A program made the position numbers and the translations under genes. Shown here piece after piece: positions 53,065-63,100 of a stretch of 64,000 nucleotides of DNA (the first letter of the stretch is position 1; every line of letters starts with the position of its first letter). Under the pieces are notes generated by a model that was not told where the DNA came from, did not search any database, and was given only the letters and a program-made list of their open reading frames with translations. Source of the stretch: Natronococcus sp. A-GB7 (GTDB lineage: Archaea; Halobacteriota; Halobacteria; Halobacteriales; Natrialbaceae); assembly GCF_029688865.1 (NCBI RefSeq), contig NZ_JARUKV010000022.1, positions 22,786 through 86,785 on the forward strand. The letters are read 5' to 3'.

Positions 53065-53847
53065 ATGACGGACCGATTACAGCCGTTGCTGGCGAGGGAC
53101 GACCGCTCGGTCGGAAACTGGATCTCGATCGGCCACCCGACCGTCGCGGAGCTCTGCGCCCGAGGATTCGATTTCGTGGTTATCGACACCGAACACACGG
53201 CTCTCGACCTCGAGACCGTAGCGAACATGCTCCGGGCAATCGAGGCGCTCGACGAGGCGGTCGCGTCGATCGTTCGCGCCCCGGAGAACGATCGGGCCCG
53301 GATCAAGCGGGTGCTCGATCTCGGCGTCGACGGACTGCTGGTGCCGAGGATCGAGACGGCCGAGGAGGCCCGACGAGTCGTCGACGCGATGCGATACCCG
53401 CCGGAGGGGAGTCGCGGTGTGGCTCCCGCTCGAGCCTCCGACTACGGGCGGACGTTCGGCGAGTACGTCGAGCGCGCGAACGAGGAGCTGACGACGATCG
53501 TCCAGATCGAGACCGAACGCGGCGTCGAGCACGCCACGGAGATCGTCGAGGTCGACGGCGTGGACGCGATTATCGTCGGTCACGGCGATCTCTCGGCGTC
53601 GCTGGACGTCTTCGGCCGGTGGGACCACGAACGGTTCCAGTCAGCACTCGAGTCGATCCAGGAGGCCGCCCACGACGCCGGGAAGCCGGTCGGAATGCTC
53701 GCGACCGACGACGAGGAGATGCGGCGCTGGGTCGACGCCGGCGTCGACTTCGCGATCGCCGGCGCGGACCTGTGCTACCTCGCGGACGGGAGCGACGCCG
53801 CACGCGAGGCGTTCGAGTCGATGACCGCGGACGACGGCCCCGATTGA
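53065..53847 (+). CDS. HpcH/HpaI (CitE-like) aldolase
   Basis: A 260-aa TIM-barrel aldolase from ATG 53065. Motifs GNWISIGHPTVAELCARGFD (about 17-36), VIDTEHTALDLET, ETAEEARRVVDAMRYPPEG and the metal site in IETERG (Glu) and VGHGDLSASL (Asp). Family members cleave 2-oxo-4-hydroxy acids to pyruvate plus an aldehyde (HpcH/HpaI, 2-dehydro-3-deoxyglucarate aldolase). The upstream open frame belongs to no domain, so the 53065 start is preferred. Sits alone; substrate not determinable. Confidence 0.9.
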   Translation: MTDRLQPLLARDDRSVGNWISIGHPTVAELCARGFDFVVIDTEHTALDLETVANMLRAIEALDEAVASIVRAPENDRARIKRVLDLGVDGLLVPRIETAEEARRVVDAMRYPPEGSRGVAPARASDYGRTFGEYVERANEELTTIVQIETERGVEHATEIVEVDGVDAIIVGHGDLSASLDVFGRWDHERFQSALESIQEAAHDAGKPVGMLATDDEEMRRWVDAGVDFAIAGADLCYLADGSDAAREAFESMTADDGPD

Positions 53848-53939
53848 GTTCGGGCGAGGAGACGGCCTCGCGGGAACGAATCGCCGAGAGCGGCCGCTCT
53901 CGGCCCAACGACTATAGTCACCGCCGATCATGTCCTCCC

Positions 53940-54254
53940 ATGGTCGAGGCACACCTTCGGGAGCTCGACGGCGAGCAGATCCGGTACAACGACGACACCT
54001 GGGAGTTTACCGGAACGATCGACGTGAAACAGAACGGAAACCGGATCCACGCGGCCGCGAAAAAACCCGAACGGGTCCGCGGAAACACCGGCACGCTCAA
54101 TTTCACGCTCGACGATCCACCGGCCTCTCTCAATCCGGGAAATCTCGGCGACCTCCGGTGTGAACTCGAGCAGGGGGCGGACGGCCCCGTCCTCGTCGTC
54201 GATCGAAACCACACGGCCGATCGCTACACGCTGGACAGTCTGAGCTACGACTGA
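53940..54254 (+). CDS. Conserved haloarchaeal protein of unknown function
   Basis: A 104-aa acidic protein starting MVEAHLRELDGE at ATG 53940. Beta-rich pattern (WEFTGTIDVKQNGNRIHAAA; GTLNFTLDDPPASLNPGNLG), no metal or catalytic motif recognised. Possibly a small beta-barrel. It follows the aldolase gene by about 90 nt. Confidence 0.65.
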   Translation: MVEAHLRELDGEQIRYNDDTWEFTGTIDVKQNGNRIHAAAKKPERVRGNTGTLNFTLDDPPASLNPGNLGDLRCELEQGADGPVLVVDRNHTADRYTLDSLSYD

Positions 54255-54290
54255 GCCGGCCGAGCGGCTTTTTCGACACCTCGGTTCGAC

Positions 54291-54539
54291 TCAGTCGATT
54301 CTGACGATCGGTTCGTCGTCGAACTCGATGCGGATCGTATGTCCGGCGTACGGGAACTCGACCGTCCCGATCCGCACCGCTTCGCTCTCGGAATCCGCGA
54401 AGATCGCCTCGAGCGCGTCGGGATCGACCGCGTCGAACAGCGGCGGGAGCGCCATCGGATCGACGTTCTCGAGCGTCGCGACCCCGACGACGATCCGTTC
54501 GTGTATCTCGTTACCGACTTTGGTGAGTGTTTCAGTCAT
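54291..54539 (-). CDS. HalOD1 domain protein
   Basis: An 82-aa stand-alone halobacterial output domain (HalOD1). The signature LENVDPMALPPLFDAVDPDALEAIFAD and the C-terminal VEFPYAGHTIRIEFDDE fit the domain. HalOD1 normally ends multi-domain sensor proteins; here it is alone, possibly a soluble signalling partner. Convergent with the 104-aa gene. Confidence 0.85.
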   Translation of the reverse strand: MTETLTKVGNEIHERIVVGVATLENVDPMALPPLFDAVDPDALEAIFADSESEAVRIGTVEFPYAGHTIRIEFDDEPIVRID

Positions 54540-54581
54540 CGTTCTCCGGAACCATATTATTTCGTAAATACTTTCGTCTAA

Positions 54582-54857
54582 TTATTTCTCGGTGTACTGG
54601 GAGACCCACTCCAGACGGTCCTCGATCGCACGCTCTCCGGTTTCGGTCAGTTCGTAGTAGTTCGTCCGGCGATCGAGTTGCCCCTTCTCGACGAGTTCCT
54701 TGTTGACGACCGCATCGAGGTTCGGGTACAGCCGACCGTGATTGATGTCGGCGCTGTAGTACTGCTCGATCTCCGCTTTGATATCCTGGCCCGACGGCTG
54801 TTCGGCACCCGCGATGACGTACAGGAGGTCTCGCTGGAATCCCGTGAGGTCGTCCAT
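54582..54857 (-). CDS. PadR-like transcriptional regulator
   Basis: A 91-aa winged helix. FQRDLLYVIAGAEQPSGQDI, helix with LYPNLDAVVNKELVEKGQL and the wing RRTNYYELTETGERAI match the PadR pattern. Only the DNA-binding domain is present (short form). It starts 42 nt upstream of the HalOD1 stop region on the same strand, so cotranscription is possible. Confidence 0.9.
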   Translation of the reverse strand: MDDLTGFQRDLLYVIAGAEQPSGQDIKAEIEQYYSADINHGRLYPNLDAVVNKELVEKGQLDRRTNYYELTETGERAIEDRLEWVSQYTEK

Positions 54858-55259
54858 AGTATGAGAAGGTCTACAGGTGAGGGGTTTGTTATGTGCGTCT
54901 TAGAGACTGTTTGGGATAGTAAACGTTGTCTCCCGGCGATGACGGTAACATCGTCGCCCTCGAACGCGACGAGACAGCCCTCGTAGGTACTCGTCGCCGT
55001 TGATATCGCCGGCGAATTGCGTCGTTCGGGACTCGAGCGGCGATACTACCGATCGAAGGGGGAGCGTATGTCGGTCGTTCGGGGTCGACAGATATCGGTA
55101 TCGTCCTCCCTGAAACCCAGGTCTCGACAGCTCCGGTAGCCGGCAGCTTCCTCGAGAACGGAGCGGCTAGTTACGTCGACTCGACAGTACGGAGTAGCTG
55201 TCGACGATCGGAACGAACGCGAACGGTTGCTCGGGCACGACCCGGGGCGCCGCTGTGAG
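54858..55259. other. Gene-free spacer
   Basis: About 400 nt upstream of the PadR gene. No acidic reading frame and no strong repeat were seen. Confidence 0.5.
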
Positions 55260-55592
55260 TCAGTCGCCCGCTCCCATCGAGTCGTCTTCGGCCGTCCGGC
55301 GAGCCGTCTCGGCCAGGCGGTCCGACAGGTGGCGGGCCTCCTCGGCGGTCAGCGTCGCGTCGACGTGACCCGTTCCGTGATCACCCGCCATCGCGTCGAC
55401 GCTCAGGACGACGTCGTCGCCGGACCGGCGAACCGAGACGTCGGCCCGATCGGGGTAGTCCCGCGGCGGACCGATCTCGAGGTCGTTCTCGCCGCGCGTG
55501 ACGCCGAACTGGATCTCTTCCGGTCGCTCGAGGTCGAGCGTCTCGGTCTCGTCCGAGTCGGGCTTCTCGTCGCGGTTGGAGTCGGTGACCAT
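55260..55592 (-). CDS. Small acidic protein of unknown function
   Basis: A 110-aa protein starting at ATG 55592 with a highly charged N-terminus (about 1-25), a beta-rich middle (VTRGENDLEIGPPRDYPDRA; DVVLSVDAMAGD) and a C-terminal helix LTAEEARHLSDRLAETARR. No known domain. Acidic composition supports it as real. Confidence 0.6.
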   Translation of the reverse strand: MVTDSNRDEKPDSDETETLDLERPEEIQFGVTRGENDLEIGPPRDYPDRADVSVRRSGDDVVLSVDAMAGDHGTGHVDATLTAEEARHLSDRLAETARRTAEDDSMGAGD

Positions 55593-55751
55593 GCCGGAAC
55601 GTAGATCGGCCGGCGACTTGGCTGTACTGCCAGTCGGTGGCTCGGTCGCGGCTCGTGACCGAACGGAGCGGGCCCGATCGGGTTCGGAACCGGAAGGGAT
55701 ACCCCCCGGACGCGACCGACGCCATCCGCGTCCCGCATCCCGCCGAACGGT

Positions 55752-55904
55752 TCAGTCGACGGGCCCGAAATCCGTCTCGGCGACGTCCTCCTGACAGAAG
55801 AGACACCCCCTGCCGAGAAGCTCCGCTTGCACCATCGAATCGACGACGACGTCCTCCCGACAGCTCGGACACACGAACTCGTACCGATCCGAATCGGGTC
55901 CCAT
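55752..55904 (-). CDS. Tiny zinc-finger protein (50 aa)
   Basis: Reading frame from ATG 55904 starting MGPDSDRYEFVC. Cys pairs CPSC (about 12-15) and CLFC (about 34-37) surround a helix with VDSMVQAELLGRG; a DUF7837-like haloarchaeal mini-protein. Too short for most gene calls but well supported by Cys spacing and acidic ends. Function unknown. Confidence 0.7.
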   Translation of the reverse strand: MGPDSDRYEFVCPSCREDVVVDSMVQAELLGRGCLFCQEDVAETDFGPVD

Positions 55905-56030
55905 ACTCGAAAGAGGGAAGGAGCGCACATATCGGACGATCCACAGTACGGTGGGTAGTGATCCTGTACGTCGGTCGACTGGGGTTGACCCCCGCCCGAT
56001 CGACGGACGAAAAAAGGTCGCGGCGGTCGC

Positions 56031-57500
56031 TCAGAACATCCCGTACGGGAGGAGGTAGAGGACGATCGTCAGGAACGGGAACAGGGCGAGCAACATGACG
56101 GCCGCGTACCCGAACATCTCGCGAGCCTTGATTCGGGTGATGGCCAGCAGCGGGATCGCCCAGAACGGGTTCAGCAGGTTCGTGTGTGCCTCACCGACGG
56201 CAAAAGCCATCGTCGCATGCCCGAACTCGACGCCGAGCTGGTCGGCGGCCTCGAGGATCGAGGGTCCCATGACGATCCACTGGCCTCCGCCGGACGGAAC
56301 GAACAGGTTGAGGATCGCCGCCGCCAGCCACGCGAAGATCGGGAACGTCTCGGGGGTCGAGAGCCCGATGATGAGGTCGGCGACCGCACCGGCGAGACCC
56401 GAATCCGCCATCATTCCCTGGATTCCGGCGAAGAAGGGGAACAGCAGGATGATGCCGGCCGCCGCCGACGACGCCTCGCCGAACTTGTCACGGTACGTAG
56501 AGGGGTTCGTCCAGACCAGTATCCCGGCCATCAGGAACGCGAAGTTGATCGTGTTGAGGTCCCACAGTTCGATCCCCTCGGTGACGAGCACCCAGACGAC
56601 GTACCCGATGCCGGTGATCGCGAGGAGTCCGCCGAGAACGCGGCTGTTGTTCAGTCGCTCGGCTGGAACCGTCTCGTCGGTCTCGGACGCGTCCGGTTCG
56701 ACGACGTTCTCGCCGCCGTCGGTACTCGTCTCGTACAGTTCGTCCTCCGGGATGTACTCGGTGATACCTCGAGCTCGGTCGCCCGACGGCGTGATGAGGT
56801 AAAGTACGGTGACCGCAAAGAGGATCGAGAGCACCGTCAGCGTGATCGTGTACGGGTGGAGGATCGTCTCCGTCACCGGAACCGGTTCGGAGACCACGGC
56901 GAAGGCCGTCCCCTCGCCGACCTCCGTCTCGTCGGTGAGCAACAGCGGCGCGGACCCGGACCACCCCCAGTGCCAGGTCAGGCCAAGCCCCATGTAGCCG
57001 GCGACACACAGCAGCGGATAGTGGACGTCGATCCCCTTCTCGTGTGCGACCTTCCCCATTTCGCGGGCGAAGATCGCACCCAGAATGAGGCTAAACCCCC
57101 AGTGAATCCAGGCGACGGCCATCGAGAACCCGGCGACGAGCACGACCGCCTGCGCGGGAGTGCTGGGGAGTTTGGCGAGCCGGACGAGGAGCCTGTTGGC
57201 GGCCGGGTGGTACGCGAGTACGAACCCGGTCATCAGAATCACGACCATCTGCATCGAGAAGTCGAGAAAGCCCCAGAACCCGCCGAACCAGAACTCGATC
57301 ATATCGACCGGTCCGACCGCCCCGCCGCCGTTCGGCGGCTCGATCGTCCCGGTTTGATTCAACACGAGCCCGGCCGCGAAGACGAGATACGTGAGCAAGA
57401 TCGCGAACAGGAACGGGCTCGGCATCCACCGCTCGACGATGCTCGAGAGTCCGTACCCGAACCGTTCGATAACCGAACCCCCTGTATCAGTTTCGGACAT
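56031..57500 (-). CDS. Short-chain fatty acid transporter (AtoE family)
   Basis: A 489-aa polytopic protein from ATG 57500. AtoE features: N-terminal ERWMPSPFLFAILLTYLVFA, GYMGLGLTWHWGWSGSAPLL and the late VPSGGGQWIVMGPSILEAA. About 11-12 helices and an acidic loop (about residues 285-325). The family takes up short-chain fatty acids such as butyrate. TATA-like GTTATTTATC lies 27-36 nt upstream. No beta-oxidation genes adjoin it; the CoA-transferases at 21-25 kb are too far to be the same operon. Confidence 0.88.
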   Translation of the reverse strand: MSETDTGGSVIERFGYGLSSIVERWMPSPFLFAILLTYLVFAAGLVLNQTGTIEPPNGGGAVGPVDMIEFWFGGFWGFLDFSMQMVVILMTGFVLAYHPAANRLLVRLAKLPSTPAQAVVLVAGFSMAVAWIHWGFSLILGAIFAREMGKVAHEKGIDVHYPLLCVAGYMGLGLTWHWGWSGSAPLLLTDETEVGEGTAFAVVSEPVPVTETILHPYTITLTVLSILFAVTVLYLITPSGDRARGITEYIPEDELYETSTDGGENVVEPDASETDETVPAERLNNSRVLGGLLAITGIGYVVWVLVTEGIELWDLNTINFAFLMAGILVWTNPSTYRDKFGEASSAAAGIILLFPFFAGIQGMMADSGLAGAVADLIIGLSTPETFPIFAWLAAAILNLFVPSGGGQWIVMGPSILEAADQLGVEFGHATMAFAVGEAHTNLLNPFWAIPLLAITRIKAREMFGYAAVMLLALFPFLTIVLYLLPYGMF

Positions 57501-57526
57501 ACAGACTACGTGTACGCAACTCGGAT

Positions 57527-57536
57527 GATAAATAAC
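57527..57536 (-). promoter_or_regulatory. TATA box of AtoE-type gene
   Basis: Minus-strand GTTATTTATC, 27-36 nt before ATG 57500. Confidence 0.55.
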
Positions 57537-57779
57537 ATGGTTCGAATGCTGTTCGGATCGCCGACACGTACGGGGGTCGATACAGGTCGTCCGCGTCGCC
57601 TGTCGCCCCCCTCGAGGGCGGCGCTGGCCACTCGAGTAACCCCGATTCCAACCGAGGGAACCGTGTCTCGGCTCGGCCGATCGCGTCCGCTCGGATCGGC
57701 GGTCGACGATTCGGAGACGCGAACGTGACACCGTCGGGCCGCCGATGTGCTTACCTTGTCGAAGTGCGAACAGGTATCA

Positions 57780-57980
57780 ATGGAAGATCTGAGTTCGTAC
57801 GAGGTCGGCGACACCGTCCGCGATATTCGAGGTGACGGTAACGAGTACGAAATCGTCGAGAAGGAGCTGTCCTCCGTCGGGAAGGTCAACGCCGTCGTCG
57901 TCAAACCCGTCGGCGAAGACGGCAGGGAAGCGCGGGTCAGGATCCCCCAGTCGAAGTGGAGCGACACGTGGACGGCGTGA
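57780..57980 (+). CDS. Small conserved haloarchaeal protein
   Basis: A 66-aa acidic protein, MEDLSSYEVGDTVRDIRGD at the start and RVRIPQSKWSDTW at the end. Single beta-rich domain; no motif recognised. The ATG at 57780 follows an ordinary intergenic stretch. Confidence 0.65.
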   Translation: MEDLSSYEVGDTVRDIRGDGNEYEIVEKELSSVGKVNAVVVKPVGEDGREARVRIPQSKWSDTWTA

Positions 57981-58080
57981 TCGGCAGGCCAACGGCGACC
58001 TGTCCCACCCTCCCTCGGTCGTCCTGACTCCGTGTTTCAGCGTCCGAACGGGGTCGGCTATCGCATCCAATCGCCGGTCC

Positions 58081-58968
58081 TCACTCGAGCGACACGTTGT
58101 CCGACGAGAGAGACCGGTTCGAGCCGTCGGCATCCGATCCGCAGCCGCCACAACCGCGGCCCGCGTCGCCGAAGACGTCCTCGCTCCACTCCGTCACCGC
58201 CGGCGCGTCCGGCACCCACTCCGGCTCGAGCGCCAGCGTCTCGAGTTCGTTCTCGACGAGGGCTGCGAGCAGGTCGGCCAGCGCGGCGTAGAAGCCGTCG
58301 TCGTGCGCGCTGACCTCGTCGGCGAACCGCCAGAACCACCGACCGAGGTGGTCCTCGAGGAACGAGCCGCGGGCGTCGACGACGATCGCGACCCCCCCGT
58401 CGTCGCCGCGCCGTCGCAGCCGTGCCTCCCGGAGACAGCAGTGGCCCAGAAACTCCGTCAGGTAGCAGACGTGATCGCCGCGGTACGGCATCGCCTCGCC
58501 GACCTCGAGCCCGAAGGCGTCGTAAAACCCCCTGATGTCGGCGAGCTGACGGACAGTGGTCAGCAACGGTCCCGGCAGGTAGGTCAGCTCGTACGGCGAG
58601 ACCGACCGTCCCTCCTCGACGCCGAACAGCGACGCCCACTGACGACCGAGTTCGCGTTCGGTGCTCTCGGCCGCGGCAGCACCGACGGCCTCGGCCGTCC
58701 GTCCGACGGCACCGTCGACGGTCGCGGCCGATTCGACGATCCCGTCGACGTAGCTCCCGTCGGCGAGCGCCGCCTCGAACTCGTCGTTCGGGCGGTCGAA
58801 CCCGAGCGCGAGCAGCGAGTACAGCCGCCCACGGGCGGTCGCCGTCTCGGGGTCGCCCGACGGGAGCGGCGTACTCGAGTCGCCGTCCGCGCTGCGGTCG
58901 TCGGCCCGTTCGTTCGAGTCGTCGGTCCGTTCGCTCGGCGGTCCGCCGAGGATAGTGAAGTTGCTCAT
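58081..58968 (-). CDS. TorD/DmsD-family redox-enzyme chaperone
   Basis: A 295-aa helical protein from ATG 58968. TorD-family features include LYSLLALGFDRPNDEFEAAL (about 49-68), YELTYLPGPLLTTVRQLADI and RGDHVCYLTEFLGHCCLREA. The C-terminus has a Cys-rich tail GCGGCGSD (about 275-282). These chaperones hold the Mo subunit apoprotein until the cofactor is inserted and the Tat signal is released. Starts 2 nt after the beta-subunit stop, last in the operon. Confidence 0.88.
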   Translation of the reverse strand: MSNFTILGGPPSERTDDSNERADDRSADGDSSTPLPSGDPETATARGRLYSLLALGFDRPNDEFEAALADGSYVDGIVESAATVDGAVGRTAEAVGAAAAESTERELGRQWASLFGVEEGRSVSPYELTYLPGPLLTTVRQLADIRGFYDAFGLEVGEAMPYRGDHVCYLTEFLGHCCLREARLRRRGDDGGVAIVVDARGSFLEDHLGRWFWRFADEVSAHDDGFYAALADLLAALVENELETLALEPEWVPDAPAVTEWSEDVFGDAGRGCGGCGSDADGSNRSLSSDNVSLE

Positions 58969-58970
58969 GA

Positions 58971-60179
58971 TCAGGTGATGTCCAGTCGGTAGACCTCCTG
59001 CCCGTCGACCTCCTCGACGCGGTCGCGTTCGGCCTGTGGCTCCGTGATCGGGACCCGTCCCACCTCGTCGCCCTCGTAGTAGCCGATCGCCTCATCGCCG
59101 TCGACCTCGAACTCGGTGAGCGACCACTCGGTGCTGCCCATCAGGTTCAACAGCCCCTCGAGGCCCGGCTCGTCGCCGTCGCCGATGGCGCGGTACGTCT
59201 CGAGGGCGTCCTCGACGCCGGGGCCGAACAGCTGCTCGAGGTAGTCGATCGGCGCCGTCGTCGGCGGGATGTAGTAGACGTTAGGCTCGAGGCCGAACTG
59301 CGGGTACAGCGGCAAGGCGACCTCCTTCTCGTGGACGAGGAAGTCCATCGGGTTCGCGGGTCCCTCGAGCGGGTCGGCGTCGTCGGCCTCCTCGGGGGTG
59401 TTGATGTAGCCGTGGAGGCGGATTTTCCCGAGGCAGGTCTCGAAACACTGCGGCGCCCGCCCGTCCTCGGTCTTCGGGTAACAGCCGACGCACTTCTGGG
59501 AGATATTCTCGGCCGGGTTGAACTGGGCCTTCTTGTACGGGCAGGTCTCGTTGCAGACCAGTCGAGCCTGACACTCCTCGCGATCGATGAGGACGACGCC
59601 GTCCTCGGGGCGCTTGTAGATCGCCTGAACCGGACAGCCGCCGGCGCAGCCGGCGTACGTACAGTGGTTACAGATCCGGGGGAGATAGAAGAACCAGATC
59701 GGGTGCGTGTCGTCGTCGAAGTGCATATCCGACTCCATCTCCGTGCCGGCGGTTTCGTCCTCGCCGAGGTTGGGGTAGCGCCAGTCGTCCTGGATGTCCG
59801 GCATGAACCCGGCGACTTCGTCGTTGATGTTCTCCTCGGTCGGATGGTTGTCGGGGTCGTCCCAGTCGACGTCCTCGGTCTCGAAGATGGTGTCGCCCTC
59901 GTAGGTGTCGCCGTCCCACTCCATCGCACCCATATCCTCGAGGGTGCGCTTGTCCCAGCCGACGGGGTGGCCACCGTACGGTTTGGTCTCGACGTTGTTC
60001 CAGAACATGTGCTCCTGGCCCTCCTCGTGGGTCCAGGTCGTCTTGCACGCGAGCGTACACGTCTGGCACTCGATGCACTTGTTCAGGTCGAACATGGCCG
60101 CCCACTGTCGTTCGGGGCGGGCCTCCTCGTAGGGGAACTCGACCTCGCGGTTCAGCTGCCAGTTGTCTACCTGTGGCAT
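58971..60179 (-). CDS. Fe-S electron-transfer subunit of type II Mo reductase/dehydrogenase
   Basis: A 402-aa four-cluster ferredoxin. Cys groups are C35-C38-C41-C45; C170-C173-C178-C182; C203-C209-C213; and C230-C233-C245-C249. In the third group the position filled by Trp in NarH and by Cys in ordinary ferredoxins is Arg206, which predicts three [4Fe-4S] and one [3Fe-4S]. An acidic insert lies between the first and second group (about 85-160). It hands electrons between the Mo subunit and a membrane or heme partner. Start lies 2 nt after the alpha-subunit stop. Confidence 0.93.
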   Translation of the reverse strand: MPQVDNWQLNREVEFPYEEARPERQWAAMFDLNKCIECQTCTLACKTTWTHEEGQEHMFWNNVETKPYGGHPVGWDKRTLEDMGAMEWDGDTYEGDTIFETEDVDWDDPDNHPTEENINDEVAGFMPDIQDDWRYPNLGEDETAGTEMESDMHFDDDTHPIWFFYLPRICNHCTYAGCAGGCPVQAIYKRPEDGVVLIDREECQARLVCNETCPYKKAQFNPAENISQKCVGCYPKTEDGRAPQCFETCLGKIRLHGYINTPEEADDADPLEGPANPMDFLVHEKEVALPLYPQFGLEPNVYYIPPTTAPIDYLEQLFGPGVEDALETYRAIGDGDEPGLEGLLNLMGSTEWSLTEFEVDGDEAIGYYEGDEVGRVPITEPQAERDRVEEVDGQEVYRLDIT

Positions 60180-60181
60180 GA

Positions 60182-63100
60182 TTACTCACCTCCGGTGTCG
60201 ACAAAGTCGCCGTCCAGGTACTGCTCCATCGCGTCGTCCTCGTAGCCTGGTCGCAGCCCCATCTCGGCGACCCGCCAGAGTCCCTCGCCCTCGAGGCCGC
60301 CGTCCTCGGCGTGCTCGACCCTGACGAACGCTTCCTTCGGAGCGCCGTTGGCGCAGTGGACGTCTCCAGCGTAGCCGGTCTCGATGTTCTGCCCGCCGTA
60401 GTTCTTCCGTGCCATGTCGTCGGTCAGCAGCGTCGGTCGGAACCACGTCCGGGTCGCACTCTGGTGGCCACCGTACCGGTACAGCGAGACGTAGTCGGTC
60501 TCCTCGTTCCGTGCCTCGCCGTCCTCGCGCTCCTCGTGACCCTCGACGCTGCCGTGAGTGGCCTCGTTCAGGTTCATCCAGCTCTTGATGATCCCCTGTG
60601 GGAGCGCCGGCTGGTAGCGCACGCGCATCATCGCACGAGTCACTTCGTAATCGTCGTCGTCCTCGTCCCAGTCGCGGTAGGGACGATCCCTGGGATCGGC
60701 GTCGACCCAGACGTAGTCGCCGTCCTCGAACCCCTCTTCCTGGGCGTCGGCGGGATTCATCTCGACGTACGCCTCGCCGACGTACGGTCGGCGTTCGTCC
60801 TCGCGGTCGAAGTCGCCGAAGTTGCCCCACCAGACCGCGATGTTCGGCAGGGCGTTGGCGAACGTGTGGGCGCCGTGGCGGTACTTCGGCGTCATGTAGT
60901 TGTAGCGGTACCCCTCGTCTAACTCCGTCAGCGGATGCTCGGACTCGAGGAACTCCTCGGTCTCCATTACCACGTTGCGCACCTGGCGGAGGTCGCCGTC
61001 GCGCTGGTCGGGATCCCAGCCGCGGTCCTCGGGCGTTTCCGGGTCGATCAGCGGGTGATCGCCGTCGTCGACGAGGACGTTTGGCTCGTTGGGCGTTCCG
61101 TCCATCACCTCCCGGAACACCGGGATGTTCTCGCCGGCGTCAGCGAAGTGCCCCTCCTCGCGGAAGAACTCGAGGCGACCGGTCTTCGTGTACCAGGGGT
61201 CGTCGTCCTGGATCTGGCGTCCCCCCTTGAACTTGGGGTAGGTCCCGGTCATGATGAGTTTCGGAACGCCGTCCGCGGCCTCCTCGAGCATCTCGTCGAG
61301 GTCGTAGCCGGCGACGGTGTTCGAGTTGTCGATGATCCGCTGGAGGTACGGTCGCGCCTGGTGGTCGTCCTCGTCGATGAACGCCCAGTAGTCCTCGAAC
61401 CGATCGTCACCGGTGGCTTCCGCCAGCGCCTCCGCGACGCCCGCGTAGATCTGGGCGTCGTTCCGGGTGTTGTAGATACGCTCCTCGAGACCCGTCTCGG
61501 GCATCGTCATCACGAACGGGTTCGTCACCGAGGCCGTGATGTCGTGGACGTGGTGTTCGGCCCACGAGTCGACCGGGAAGACGATATCGGAGTACTCGCA
61601 GGTCTTCGTCCACCACCACTCGTTGGTGAAGACGGCCTCGATAGCCCCCGTTCGCAGCATGTTCTGGATGATATCGTAGGCGCCTTTCGCGTTGCCCAGA
61701 ATCGAGTTCGAGCCGGCCGTCCAGAGGAACTTCGTCGGCGTGAACATATGCGAGTCGCCCATGTAGTACTCGCCGTCCTCCGGATCGTACTCGCCCTCGT
61801 CGTTGAACTTCAGCGGCCGATCGCCGTGGGAGTACCAGTGGGTCGACTGCGAGGTCCGGCGGCCGTCCTCGCTGGCGGGCTCGTCGGGGTCGAGTTCGGG
61901 GTCGAACGGATCCTCGTTGATCCACTGACTTCGCCCGTTGAAGTACGCGCCCCGGTAGTTCCCGGCGTAGCTGCCGACGTTGCCGCCGAAGTGGCCGACG
62001 TTGCGCGTCAGCGACGTCAGCAGGAACGAGGCGCGGCCGAACAGGTCCTGGTTGGTGTAGTGGTTCGGCCCCATCCCGGTCAACAGCAGCGCCGACTCGT
62101 GGGTCGTCCCGAACGCCTCGGCTAGGCTCTCGACCGCGTCGGGATCCGTGCCGGTGACGTCCGCGACCGTCTCGGCGTCCCACGTGTCGGCGAGGTGTTC
62201 GGCGATCAGATCGAAGACGGTGCGGACCTCGATCGTCTCGCCGTCGCCGGCTTCGCCGGCTGCCAGCGAATCATCCTGATTCGCGCTGTCGATGGTCTCG
62301 ACCTCGAAGGGACCCTCGAGGCTCGCGGGGACGTCGAAGTCATCGCCGACCTCGTCGCGGCTGACCGCCACGTACTCTTCGGCCTCCTCGTCGCGAACGA
62401 CAAAGTCGCCCCAGTCGGTCCGCAGGTCCTCGGTGAGGACGTTCTCCCAGACGTCGGTCACGCCCTCGCTCGGACGCTCCTCGTCGTCCTCGACGACCAC
62501 AGTCTTCTCCAGTTCCGCGGGCTCGTAGCCCTCGATCACCTCGCTCGCGCGCAACAGTCGACCCTCGTCCATCCGCACCAGCAGCGGCATGTCGGTGTGC
62601 TGGCGGACGAACTCGGCGTCGTACATGTCCTCCTCGATGATCTGCCGGGCGGCGCCGAGCAACAGCGCCGTGTCGGTCCCGTTTCTGACGGTGATGAGTT
62701 CGTCACATTTCGTCGCCGTGGCGGTGTAATCGGTGAAGACGCCGGTGACGTCCGCTCCCTTCATCCGGGCCTCGGTCAGCCAGTGAGAGTCGGCCATCTT
62801 CGTACAGATCCAGTTCATCCCCATCAGGACGATGTGATCGGCGTACTCGGCGTTCGACAGGTCGAAGTCGACGGTCTGCTGGCCGGTGACCATCGTGTGG
62901 CCCGGCGGCAGGTCCGTGTGCCAGGAGTAGTTGTCTAAGCCGACGCCGCCGACCGCCTCGTCCTCGTCGACGTCCCGGACGTTGTGATCGACCAGCGCCA
63001 TCTGGTTCGCCACCCGGTACATCCCCATCAGACGGATCAGTCCCAGGAGCGGCATTCCGCCGCGGAACTTCATCGTCTGGATCCCGGCGCCGCCGGTCTC

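Noticed and set aside
57538..57550. Second GGTTCGAAT-like T-loop
   Set aside because: No cloverleaf can be formed around it; it lies in the AtoE promoter region.
56184..57728. 514-aa forward reading frame
   Set aside because: Antisense of the AtoE-like gene; no domain, repetitive charged composition.
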